In this document: positions 1-14,800 of the stretch, in pieces | Layout of the letters: every line of letters starts with the position of its first letter | How positions within the stretch are numbered: the first letter of the stretch is position 1 | Assembly (NCBI GenBank): GCA_032718475.1 | Contig: JAUCBJ010008094.1 | Location: 62,001 to 126,000 of the forward strand | Direction of reading: 5' to 3' | Origin: Nemertoderma westbladi | Lineage: Eukaryota > Xenacoelomorpha > Nemertodermatida > Nemertodermatidae | Length of the DNA stretch: 64,000 bases | The notes under the pieces: generated by a model | Database searches by the model: none | Told to the model about the DNA's origin: nothing | What the model saw: only the letters and a program-made list of their open reading frames with translations | Program-made: the position numbers and the translations under genes

Positions 1-3000
1 CAACCAGTATTCATTACACTACACCATATTCTACCAACCAGTATTCATTACACTACACCATATTCTACCAACCAGTATTCATTACACTACACCATATTCT
101 ACCAACCAGTATTCATTACACTACACCATATTCTACCAACCAGTATTCATTACACTACACCATATTCTACCAACCAGTATTCATTACACTACACCATATT
201 CTACCAACCAGTATTCATTACACTACACCATATTCTACCAACCAGTATTCATTACACTACACCATATTCTACCAACCAGTATTCATTACACTACACCATA
301 TTCTACCAACCAGTATTCATTACACTACACCATATTCTACCAACCAGTATTCATTACACTACACCATATTCTACCAACCAGTATTCATTACACTACACCA
401 TATTCTACCAACCAGTATTCATTACACTACAGTATTCATTCACTATTCTACCAACCAGTATTCATTACACTACACCATATTCTACCAACCAGTATTCATT
501 ACACTACACCATATTCTACCAACCAGTATTCATTACACTACACCATATTCTACCAACCAGTATTCATTACACTACACCATATTCTACCAACCAGTATTCA
601 TTACACTACACCATATTCTACCAACCAGTATTCATTACACTACACCATATTCTACCAACCAGTATTCATTACACTACACCATATTCTACCAACCAGTATT
701 CATTACACTACACCATATTCTACCAACCAGTATTCATTACACTACACCATATTCTACCAACCAGTATTCATTACACTACACCATATTCTACCAACCAGTA
801 TTCATTACACTACACCATATTCTACCAACCAGTATTCATTACACTACACCATATTCTACCAACCAGTATTCATTACACTACACCATATTCTACCAACCAG
901 TATTCATTACACTACACCATATTCTACCAACCAGTATTCATTACACTACACCATATTCTACCAACCAGTATTCATTACACTACACCATATTCTACCAACC
1001 AGTATTCATTACACTACACCATATTCTACCAACCAGTATTCATTACACTACACCATATTCTACCAACCAGTATTCATTACACTACACCATATTCTACCAA
1101 CCAGTATTCATTACACTACACCATATTCTACCAACCAGTATTCATTACACTACACCATATTCTACCAACCAGTATTCATTACACTACACCATATTCTACC
1201 AACCAGTATTCATTACACTACACCATATTCTACCAACCAGTATTCATTACACTACACCATATTCTACCAACCAGTATTCATTACACTACACCATATTCTA
1301 CCAACCAGTATTCATTACACTACACCATATTCTACCAACCAGTATTCATTACACTACACCATATTCTACCAACCAGTATTCATTACACTACACCATATTC
1401 TACCAACCAGTATTCATTACACTACACCATATTCTACCAACCAGTATTCATTACACTACACCATATTCTACCAACCAGTATTCATTACACTACACCATAT
1501 TCTACCAACCAGTATTCATTACACTACACCATATTCTACCAACCAGTATTCATTACACTACACCATATTCTACCAACCAGTATTCATTACACTACACCAT
1601 ATTCTACCAACCAGTATTCATTACACTACACCATATTCTACCAACCAGTATTCATTACACTACACCATATTCTACCAACCAGTATTCATTACACTACACC
1701 ATATTCTACCAACCAGTATTCATTACACTACACCATATTCTACCAACCAGTATTCATTACACTACACCATATTCTACCAACCAGTATTCATTACACTACA
1801 CCATATTCTACCAACCAGTATTCATTACACTACACCATATTCTACCAACCAGTATTCATTACACTACACCATATTCTACCAACCAGTATTCATTACACTA
1901 CACCATATTCTACCAACCAGTATTCATTACACTACACCATATTCTACCAACCAGTATTCATTACACTACACCATATTCTACCAACCAGTATTCATTACAC
2001 TACACCATATTCTACCAACCAGTATTCATTACACTACACCATATTCTACCAACCAGTATTCATTACACTACACCATATTCTACCAACCAGTATTCATTAC
2101 ACTACACCATATTCTACCAACCAGTATTCATTACACTACACCATATTCTACCAACCAGTATTCATTACACTACACCATATTCTACCAACCAGTATTCATT
2201 ACACTACACCATATTCTGCCAACCAGTATTCATTACACTACACCATATTCTACCAACCAGTATTCATTACACTACACCATATTCTACCAACCAGTATTCA
2301 TTACACTACACCATATTCTACCAACCAGTATTCATTACACTACACCATATTCTACCAACCAGTATTCATTACACTACACCATATTCTACCAACCAGTATT
2401 CATTACACTACACCATATTCTACCAACCAGTATTCATTACACTACACCATATTCTACCAACCAGTATTCATTACACTACACCATATTCTACCAACCAGTA
2501 TTCATTACACTACACCATATTCTACCAACCAGTATTCATTACACTACACCATATTCTACCAACCAGTATTCATTACTCTACACCATATTCTACCAACCAG
2601 TATTCATTACACTACACCATATTCTACCAACCAGTATTCATTACTCTACACCATATTCTACCAACCAGTATTCATTACTCTACACCATATTCTACCAACC
2701 AGTATTCATTACACTACACCATATTCTACCAACCAGTATTCATTACACTACACCATATTCTACCAACCAGTATTCATTACACTACACCATATTCTACCAA
2801 CCAGTATTCATTACACTACACCATATTCTACCAACCAGTATTCATTACACTACACCATATTCTACCAACCAGTATTCATTACACTACACCATATTCTACC
2901 AACCAGTATTCATTACACTACACCATATTCTACCAACCAGTATTCATTACACTACACCATATTCTACCAACCAGTATTCATTACACTACACCATATTCTA

Positions 3001-6000
3001 CCAACCAGTATTCATTACACTACACCATATTCTACCAACCAGTATTCATTACACTACACCATATTCTACCAACCAGTATTCATTACACTACACCATATTC
3101 TGCCAACCAGTATTCATTACACTACCAGTATTCATTACACTACCAGTATTCATTACACTACCAGTATTCATTACTCTACACCATATTCTACCAACCAGTA
3201 TTCATTACTCTACACCATATTCTACCAACCAGTATTCATTACACTACACCATATTCTGCCAACCAGTATTCATTACACTACACCATATTCTACCAACCAG
3301 TATTCATTACACTACACCATATTCTACCAACCAGTATTCATTACACTACACCATATTCTACCAACCAGTATTCATTACACTACACCATATTCTACCAACC
3401 AGTATTCATTACACTACACCATATTCTACCAACCAGTATTCATTACACTACACCATATTCTGCCAACCAGTATTCATTACACTACCAGTATTCATTACAC
3501 TACCAGTATTCATTACACTACCAGTATTCATTACTCTACACCATATTCTACCAACCAGTATTCATTACTCTACACCATATTCTACCAACCAGTATTCATT
3601 ACTCTACACCATATTCTACCAACCAGTATTCATTACTCTACACCATATTCTACCAACCAGTATTCATTACACTACACCATATTCTACCAACCAGTATTCA
3701 TTACTCTACACCATATTCTACCAACCAGTATTCATTACTCTACACCATATTCTACCAACCAGTATTCATTACACTACACCATATTCTACCAACCAGTATT
3801 CATTACTCTACACCATATTCTACCAACCAGTATTCATTACTCTACACCATATTCTACCAACCAGTATTCATTACTCTACACCATATTCTACCAACCAGTA
3901 TTCATTACTCTACACCATATTCTACCAACCAGTATTCATTACTCTACACCATATTCTACCAACCAGTATTCATTACACTACACCATATTCTACCAACCAG
4001 TATTCATTACTCTACACCATATTCTACCAACCAGTATTCATTACACTACACCATATTCTACCAACCAGTATTCATTACACTACACCATATTCTACCAACC
4101 AGTATTCATTACACTACACCATATTCTACCAACCAGTATTCATTACTCTACACCATATTCTACCAACCAGTATTCATTACTCTACACCATATTCTACCAA
4201 CCAGTATTCATTACTCTACACCATATTCTACCAACCAGTATTCATTACACTACACCATATTCTACCAACCAGTATTCATTACTCTACACCATATTCTACC
4301 AACCAGTATTCATTACACTACACCATATTCTACCAACCAGTATTCATTACACTACCAGTATTCATTACACTACCAGTATTCATTACACTACCAGTATTCA
4401 TTACTCTACACCATATTCTACCAACCAGTATTCATTACACTACACCATATTCTACCAACCAGTATTCATTACACTACACCATATTCTGCCAACCAGTATT
4501 CATTACACTACCAGTATTCATTACACTACCAGTATTCATTACACTACCAGTATTCATTACTCTACACCATATTCTACCAACCAGTATTCATTACTCTACA
4601 CCATATTCTACCAACCAGTATTCATTACTCTACACCATATTCTACCAACCAGTATTCATTACTCTACACCATATTCTACCAACCAGTATTCATTACACTA
4701 CACCATATTCTACCAACCAGTATTCATTACTCTACACCATATTCTACCAACCAGTATTCATTACTCTACACCATATTCTACCAACCAGTATTCATTACAC
4801 TACACCATATTCTACCAACCAGTATTCATTACTCTACACCATATTCTACCAACCAGTATTCATTACTCTACACCATATTCTACCAACCAGTATTCATTAC
4901 TCTACACCATATTCTACCAACCAGTATTCATTACTCTACACCATATTCTACCAACCAGTATTCATTACACTACACCATATTCTACCAACCAGTATTCATT
5001 ACTCTACACCATATTCTACCAACCAGTATTCATTACTCTACACCATATTCTACCAACCAGTATTCATTACTCTACACCATATTCTACCAACCAGTATTCA
5101 TTACTCTACACCATATTCTACCAACCAGTATTCATTACTCTACACCATATTCTACCAACCAGTATTCATTACTCTACACCATATTCTACCAACCAGTATT
5201 CATTACACTACACCATATTCTACCAACCAGTATTCATTACTCTACACCATATTCTACCAACCAGTATTCATTACTCTACACCATATTCTACCAACCAGTA
5301 TTCATTACACTACACCATATTCTACCAACCAGTATTCATTACACTACACCATATTCTACCAACCAGTATTCATTACACTACACCATATTCTACCAACCAG
5401 TATTCATTACACTACACCATATTCTACCAACCAGTATTCATTACACTACACCATATTCTGCCAACCAGTATTCATTACACTACCAGTATTCATTACACTA
5501 CCAGTATTCATTACACTACCAGTATTCATTACTCTACACCATATTCTACCAACCAGTATTCATTACACTACACCATATTCTACCAACCAGTATTCATTAC
5601 ACTACACCATATTCTACCAACCAGTATTCATTACACTACACCATATTCTACCAACCAGTATTCATTACACTACACCATATTCTACCAACCAGTATTCATT
5701 ACACTACACCATATTCTACCAACCAGTATTCATTACACTACACCATATTCTACCAACCAGTATTCATTACACTACACCATATTCTACCAACCAGTATTCA
5801 TTACACTACACCATATTCTACCAACCAGTATTCATTACACTACACCATATTCTACCAACCAGTATTCATTACACTACACCATATTCTACCAACCAGTATT
5901 CATTACACTACACCATATTCTACCAACCAGTATTCATTACACTACACCATATTCTACCAACCAGTATTCATTACACTACACCATATTCTACCAACCAGTA

Positions 6001-9000
6001 TTCATTACACTACACCATATTCTACCAACCAGTATTCATTACACTACACCATATTCTACCAACCAGTATTCATTACACTACACCATATTCTACCAACCAG
6101 TATTCATTACACTACACCATATTCTACCAACCAGTATTCATTACACTACCAGTATTCATTACACTACCAGTATTCATTACACTACCAGTATTCATTACTC
6201 TACACCATATTCTACCAACCAGTATTCATTACACTACACCATATTCTACCAACCAGTATTCATTACACTACACCATATTCTACCAACCAGTATTCATTAC
6301 ACTACACCATATTCTACCAACCAGTATTCATTACACTACACCATATTCTACCAACCAGTATTCATTACACTACCAGTATTCATTACACTACACCATATTC
6401 TACCAACCAGTATTCATTACACTACACCATATTCTACCAACCAGTATTCATTACACTACACCATATTCTACCAACCAGTATTCATTACACTACACCATAT
6501 TCTACCAACCAGTATTCATTACACTACACCATATTCTACCAACCAGTATTCATTACACTACACCATATTCTACCAACCAGTATTCATTACACTACACCAT
6601 ATTCTACCAACCAGTATTCATTACACTACACCATATTCTACCAACCAGTATTCATTACACTACACCATATTCTACCAACCAGTATTCATTACACTACCAG
6701 TATTCATTACACTACACCATATTCTACCAACCAGTATTCATTACACTACACCATATTCTACCAACCAGTATTCATTACACTACCAGTATTCATTACACTA
6801 CACCATATTCTACCAACCAGTATTCATTACACTACACCATATTCTACCAACCAGTATTCATTACACTACACCATATTCTACCAACCAGTATTCATTACAC
6901 TACACCATATTCTACCAACCAGTATTCATTACACTACACCATATTCTACCAACCAGTATTCATTACACTACACCATATTCTACCAACCAGTATTCATTAC
7001 ACTACACCATATTCTACCAACCAGTATTCATTACACTACACCATATTCTACCAACCAGTATTCATTACACTACACCATATTCTACCAACCAGTATTCATT
7101 ACACTACACCATATTCTACCAACCAGTATTCATTACACTACACCATATTCTACCAACCAGTATTCATTACACTACACCATATTCTACCAACCAGTATTCA
7201 TTACACTACACCATATTCTACCAACCAGTATTCATTACACTACACCATATTCTACCAACCAGTATTCATTACACTACACCATATTCTACCAACCAGTATT
7301 CATTACACTACACCATATTCTACCAACCAGTATTCATTACACTACACCATATTCTACCAACCAGTATTCATTACACTACACCATATTCTACCAACCAGTA
7401 TTCATTACACTACACCATATTCTACCAACCAGTATTCATTACACTACACCATATTCTACCAACCAGTATTCATTACACTACACCATATTCTACCAACCAG
7501 TATTCATTACACTACACCATATTCTACCAACCAGTATTCATTACACTACACCATATTCTACCAACCAGTATTCATTACACTACACCATATTCTACCAACC
7601 AGTATTCATTACACTACACCATATTCTACCAACCAGTATTCATTACACTACACCATATTCTACCAACCAGTATTCATTACTCTACACCATATTCTACCAA
7701 CCAGTATTCATTACACTACACCATATTCTACCAACCAGTATTCATTACACTACACCATATTCTACCAACCAGTATTCATTACACTACACCATATTCTACC
7801 AACCAGTATTCATTACACTACACCATATTCTACCAACCAGTATTCATTACACTACACCATATTCTACCAACCAGTATTCATTACACTACACCATATTCTA
7901 CCAACCAGTATTCATTACACTACACCATATTCTACCAACCAGTATTCATTACACTACACCATATTCTACCAACCAGTATTCATTACACTACACCATATTC
8001 TACCAACCAGTATTCATTACACTACACCACATTCTACCAACCAGTATTCATTACACTACACCATATTCTACCAACCAGTATTCATTACACTACACCATAT
8101 TCTACCAACCAGTATTCATTACACTACACCATATTCTACCAACCAGTATTCATTACACTACCAGTATTCATTACACTACACCATATTCTACCAACCAGTA
8201 TTCATTACACTACACCACATTCTACCAACCAGTATTCATTACACTACACCATATTCTACCAACCAGTATTCATTACACTACACCATATTCTACCAACCAG
8301 TATTCATTACACTACACCATATTCTACCAACCAGTATTCATTACACTACACCATATTCTACCAACCAGTATTCATTACACTACACCATATTCTACCAACC
8401 AGTATTCATTACACTACACCATATTCTACCAACCAGTATTCATTACACTACACCATATTCTACCAACCAGTATTCATTACACTACACCATATTCTACCAA
8501 CCAGTATTCATTACACTACACCATATTCTACCAACCAGTATTCATTACACTACACCATATTCTACCAACCAGTATTCATTACACTACACCATATTCTACC
8601 AACCAGTATTCATTACACTACACCATATTCTACCAACCAGTATTCATTACACTACACCATATTCTACCAACCAGTATTCATTACACTACACCATATTCTA
8701 CCAACCAGTATTCATTACACTACACCATATTCTACCAACCAGTATTCATTACACTACACCATATTCTACCAACCAGTATTCATTACTCTACACCATATTC
8801 TACCAACCAGTATTCATTACACTACACCATATTCTACCAACCAGTATTCATTACACTACACCATATTCTACCAACCAGTATTCATTACACTACACCATAT
8901 TCTACCAACCAGTATTCATTACACTACACCATATTCTACCAACCAGTATTCATTACACTACACCATATTCTACCAACCAGTATTCATTACACTACACCAT

Positions 9001-10460
9001 ATTCTACCAACCAGTATTCATTACACTACACCATATTCTACCAACCAGTATTCATTACTCTACACCATATTCTACCAACCAGTATTCATTACACTACACC
9101 ATATTCTACCAACCAGTATTCATTACACTACACCATATTCTACCAACCAGTATTCATTACTCTACACCATATTCTACCAACCAGTATTCATTACACTACA
9201 CCATATTCTACCAACCAGTATTCATTACACTACACCATATTCTACCAACCAGTATTCATTACACTACACCATATTCTACCAACCAGTATTCATTACACTA
9301 CACCATATTCTACCAACCAGTATTCATTACACTACACCATATTCTACCAACCAGTATTCATTACACTACACCATATTCTACCAACCAGTATTCATTACAC
9401 TACCAGTATTCATTACACTACACCATATTCTACCAACCAGTATTCATTACACTACACCATATTCTACCAACCAGTATTCATTACACTACACCATATTCTA
9501 CCAACCAGTATTCATTACACTACACCATATTCTACCAACCAGTATTCATTACTCTACACCATATTCTACCAACCAGTATTCATTACTCTACACCATATTC
9601 TACCAACCAGTATTCATTACACTACCAGTATTCATTACACTACACCATATTCTACCAACCAGTATTCATTACTCTACACCATATTCTACCAACCAGTATT
9701 CATTACACTACCAGTATTCATTACACTACACCATATTCTACCAACCAGTATTCATTACACTACACCATATTCTACCAACCAGTATTCATTACACTACCAG
9801 TATTCATTACACTACACCATATTCTACCAACCAGTATTCATTACACTACACCACATTCTACCAACCAGTATTCATTACACTACACCATATTCTACCAACC
9901 AGTATTCATTACACTACACCATATTCTACCAACCAGTATTCATTACTCTACACCATATTCTACCAACCAGTATTCATTACACTACACCATATTCTACCAA
10001 CCAGTATTCATTACACTACACCATATTCTACCAACCAGTATTCATTACTCTACACCATATTCTACCAACCAGTATTCATTACACTACACCATATTCTACC
10101 GACCAGTATTCATTACACTACACCATATTCTACCAACCAGTATTCATTACACTACACCATATTCTACCAACCAGTATTCATTACACTACACCATATTCTA
10201 CCAACCAGTATTCATTACACTACACCATATTCTACCAACCAGTATTCATTACACTACACCATATTCTACCAACCAGTATTCATTACACTACCAGTATTCA
10301 TTACACTACACCATATTCTACCAACCAGTATTCATTACACTACACCATATTCTACCAACCAGTATTCATTACACTACACCATATTCTACCAACCAGTATT
10401 CATTACACTACACCATATTCTACCAACCAGTATTCATTACACTACACCATATTCTACCAT
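1..10460. repeat. Satellite array A, copy 1 (34-bp unit)
   Basis: Uninterrupted head-to-tail array of a 34-bp unit containing CCAGTATTCATTACACTAC followed by ACCATATTCTAC, about 300 copies; the left edge is outside the window. Units are nearly identical. Recurrent variants are TTACTCTAC for TTACACTAC, CTGCC for CTACC, CCACATT for CCATATT, one CCGACC (near 10101), and an 18-bp short unit lacking the ACCATATTCTACC part. Short units often come in threes (near 3115-3170, 3480-3530, 4350-4400, 5475-5530). The unit has no TAA, TAG or TGA on the plus strand and 34 is not a multiple of 3, so every plus frame is open. There is also no ATG inside it. I infer non-coding satellite DNA. Confidence 0.97.
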
Positions 10461-11521
10461 AAACACATAATGTTATAGTCCAGTCAATCTAGGCATAAAG
10501 AAGAGGTAAACAAAAATTAATTCAAAACTCAAAAAAACAACTTTTTTATTATACATTATCTTGCTCAAGCGGAGAAACTTTTGATGCTGCAACTTGAGTA
10601 GAAATAAAAGTCCTACTTATTGCTGAGGTGGTCAGCAATAAGTAGCTGGACACTCTCAGCATCATTGGCGCATAAAAGTCTGATATAAATTTCTGTGTGT
10701 GGGGAAGTCCGATATTCATATGGCTGCAGCATTTTTAATAACTGTTTACATCATTGTGTGAAAAGAAACTTTTCTGAGTTATTACCCGATTGCATTTATG
10801 TGTACCAAGCCAGCGCAGCAAAGGAAGTTAAAATAAATTTACAAGGGTCATAAAAGGAATAGTGCCCTTTTCACAAAATGTTGTACGCAAATATTTTACA
10901 TTATGTAAACTTATCGACGTTCTGAATCTTAATTATTAACTTTTATATTGTAATAATGCAATTAAGGTTTTATGGTTTTTCATATTTTTTAATCAAACGG
11001 TCTGGAATTATAAATATATATTCTAGAACTTTATAAATGTTTAGCTAATATGTTGATGAACAATAATAATGGCAAAGACAAGCTAGTATATAACAAATTC
11101 ATGTATAGCAATGTATAGCAGCCTAATGTTAATTAATGTAGGACTAAATTTATAAACAAATGGAATGCAATAAAGTAGTTGAAATGCAATAATAACTATA
11201 TACGCCATTGTTCATAAAATAGCAGTTTATAGCGTTACAGCATGAGTGATTTTGTTTCCCGAGTGACAGCGTGGGAAATAACAAAACGAGGGATTTATTT
11301 GTAATTATGCACATAAACTTTCTAGAACAACCTAATAATGACACTGTGACATACTGGATATACTGGAAATACATAGTAGATGTATATGGCATAGGGGCAT
11401 ACTGAGAAATAATGTCGCGCTGCGATATAAAGTTGGGAAATATGTCGCCCTGGCGATGTGATAGTGCGAAATTTCTTCCATACAAATAAATAAAAATTAA
11501 TACAGCATCGTCATCGTCAAT
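10461..11521. other. AT-rich non-repetitive segment U1 (duplicated as U2)
   Basis: About 1.06 kb of AT-rich sequence between array A and the array B stub. It appears identical to 21932-22992 (constant offset 11,471). I recognise no protein, RNA gene or transposase in it. Visible structure: a perfect 14-bp inverted repeat at 10613-10645, and a short reverse-complement fragment of the array B unit (GGAATGCAATAAAGTA) near 11162-11178. The minus-strand open frame crossing 11150-11773 is mostly antisense array B and is not supported as a gene. Confidence 0.8.
10613..10645. repeat. Perfect 14-bp hairpin, 5-nt loop (U1)
   Basis: CTACTTATTGCTGA (10613-10626), loop GGTGG, then TCAGCAATAAGTAG (10632-10645), an exact reverse complement. 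It could form a cruciform or an RNA stem-loop. It does not match the histone stem-loop or a riboswitch. The duplicate is at 22084-22116. Confidence 0.85.
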
Positions 11522-11853
11522 TAGTAGTAGTACCTTATTGCATTCCCATTCCGGTTCTATTATTAGTAGTACTTTATTGCATTCCCATTCTCGTTCTATC
11601 ATTAGTAGTACTTTATTGCATTCCCATTCCCATTCTATTATTAGTAGTACTTTATTGGATTCCCGTTCTATTATTAGTAGTACTTTATTGCCTTCCCATT
11701 CTCCTTCTATTATTAGTAGTACTTTATTGCATTCCCATTGAACTTTATTGCATTCCCATTCTCGTTCTATCATTAGTAGTACTTTATTGCATTCCCATTC
11801 CCATTCTATTATTAGTAGTACCTTATTTGATTCCCGTTCTATTATTAGTAGTA
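11522..11853. repeat. Array B stub (39-bp unit), truncated copy
   Basis: Short run of the 39-bp family with core ATTATTAGTAGTACTTTATT then GCATTCCCATTC. It matches the first 332 bp of the main array B at 22993-23324, including irregular units with GGATTCCCGTTC and TTGATTCCCG. At about 11853 it switches through GTAGTTATTAGCAGTATTC into array A. This marks a rearrangement breakpoint, not an intact array end. Confidence 0.93.
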
Positions 11854-11863
11854 GTAGTTATTA

Positions 11864-14800
11864 GCAGTATTCATTACTCTACACCATATTCTACCAACCA
11901 GTATTCATTACTCTACACCATATTCTACCAACCAGTATTCATTACTCTACACCATATTCTACCAACCAGTATTCATTACTCTACACCATATTCTACCAAC
12001 CAGTATTCATTACTCTACACCATATTCTACCAACCAGTATTCATTACTCTACACCATATTCTACCAACCAGTATTCATTACACTACACCATATTCTACCA
12101 ACCAGTATTCATTACACTACACCATATTCTACCAACCAGTATTCATTACACTACACCATATTCTACCAACCAGTATTCATTACACTACACCATATTCTAC
12201 CAACCAGTATTCATTACACTACACCATATTCTACCAACCAGTATTCATTACACTACACCATATTCTACCAACCAGTATTCATTACACTACACCATATTCT
12301 ACCAACCAGTATTCATTACACTACACCATATTCTACCAACCAGTATTCATTACACTACACCATATTCTACCAACCAGTATTCATTACACTACACCATATT
12401 CTACCAACCAGTATTCATTACACTACACCATATTCTACCAACCAGTATTCATTACACTACACCATATTCTGCCAACCAGTATTCATTACACTACCAGTAT
12501 TCATTACACTACCAGTATTCATTACACTACCAGTATTCATTACTCTACACCATATTCTACCAACCAGTATTCATTACTCTACACCATATTCTACCAACCA
12601 GTATTCATTACACTACACCATATTCTACCAACCAGTATTCATTACACTACACCATATTCTACCAACCAGTATTCATTACACTACACCATATTCTACCAAC
12701 CAGTATTCATTACACTACACCATATTCTACCAACCAGTATTCATTACACTACACCATATTCTACCAACCAGTATTCATTACACTACACCATATTCTGCCA
12801 ACCAGTATTCATTACACTACCAGTATTCATTACACTACCAGTATTCATTACACTACCAGTATTCATTACTCTACACCATATTCTACCAACCAGTATTCAT
12901 TACTCTACACCATATTCTACCAACCAGTATTCATTACTCTACACCATATTCTACCAACCAGTATTCATTACTCTACACCATATTCTGCCAACCAGTATTC
13001 ATTACACTACCAGTATTCATTACACTACCAGTATTCATTACACTACCAGTATTCATTACTCTACACCATATTCTACCAACCAGTATTCATTACTCTACAC
13101 CATATTCTACCAACCAGTATTCATTACACTACACCATATTCTGCCAACCAGTATTCATTACACTACACCATATTCTACCAACCAGTATTCATTACACTAC
13201 ACCATATTCTACCAACCAGTATTCATTACACTACACCATATTCTACCAACCAGTATTCATTACACTACACCATATTCTACCAACCAGTATTCATTACACT
13301 ACACCATATTCTACCAACCAGTATTCATTACACTACACCATATTCTGCCAACCAGTATTCATTACACTACCAGTATTCATTACACTACCAGTATTCATTA
13401 CACTACCAGTATTCATTACTCTACACCATATTCTACCAACCAGTATTCATTACTCTACACCATATTCTACCAACCAGTATTCATTACTCTACACCATATT
13501 CTACCAACCAGTATTCATTACTCTACACCATATTCTACCAACCAGTATTCATTACACTACACCATATTCTACCAACCAGTATTCATTACTCTACACCATA
13601 TTCTACCAACCAGTATTCATTACTCTACACCATATTCTACCAACCAGTATTCATTACACTACACCATATTCTACCAACCAGTATTCATTACTCTACACCA
13701 TATTCTACCAACCAGTATTCATTACTCTACACCATATTCTACCAACCAGTATTCATTACTCTACACCATATTCTACCAACCAGTATTCATTACTCTACAC
13801 CATATTCTACCAACCAGTATTCATTACTCTACACCATATTCTACCAACCAGTATTCATTACACTACACCATATTCTACCAACCAGTATTCATTACTCTAC
13901 ACCATATTCTACCAACCAGTATTCATTACACTACACCATATTCTACCAACCAGTATTCATTACACTACACCATATTCTACCAACCAGTATTCATTACACT
14001 ACACCATATTCTACCAACCAGTATTCATTACTCTACACCATATTCTACCAACCAGTATTCATTACTCTACACCATATTCTACCAACCAGTATTCATTACT
14101 CTACACCATATTCTACCAACCAGTATTCATTACACTACACCATATTCTACCAACCAGTATTCATTACTCTACACCATATTCTACCAACCAGTATTCATTA
14201 CACTACACCATATTCTACCAACCAGTATTCATTACACTACCAGTATTCATTACACTACCAGTATTCATTACACTACCAGTATTCATTACTCTACACCATA
14301 TTCTACCAACCAGTATTCATTACACTACACCATATTCTACCAACCAGTATTCATTACACTACACCATATTCTGCCAACCAGTATTCATTACACTACCAGT
14401 ATTCATTACACTACCAGTATTCATTACACTACCAGTATTCATTACTCTACACCATATTCTACCAACCAGTATTCATTACTCTACACCATATTCTACCAAC
14501 CAGTATTCATTACTCTACACCATATTCTACCAACCAGTATTCATTACTCTACACCATATTCTACCAACCAGTATTCATTACACTACACCATATTCTACCA
14601 ACCAGTATTCATTACTCTACACCATATTCTACCAACCAGTATTCATTACTCTACACCATATTCTACCAACCAGTATTCATTACACTACACCATATTCTAC
14701 CAACCAGTATTCATTACTCTACACCATATTCTACCAACCAGTATTCATTACTCTACACCATATTCTACCAACCAGTATTCATTACTCTACACCATATTCT

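Noticed and set aside
1-10460. CRISPR-like regular array
   Set aside because: There are no unique spacers: the entire 34-bp period is repeated. The setting is eukaryotic, with introns and a SINE.
11150-11773. Minus-strand 207-codon frame, also at 22621-23244
   Set aside because: About a third is antisense array B and the rest is AT-rich sequence without recognisable features. Its identity in both places only reflects the duplication.
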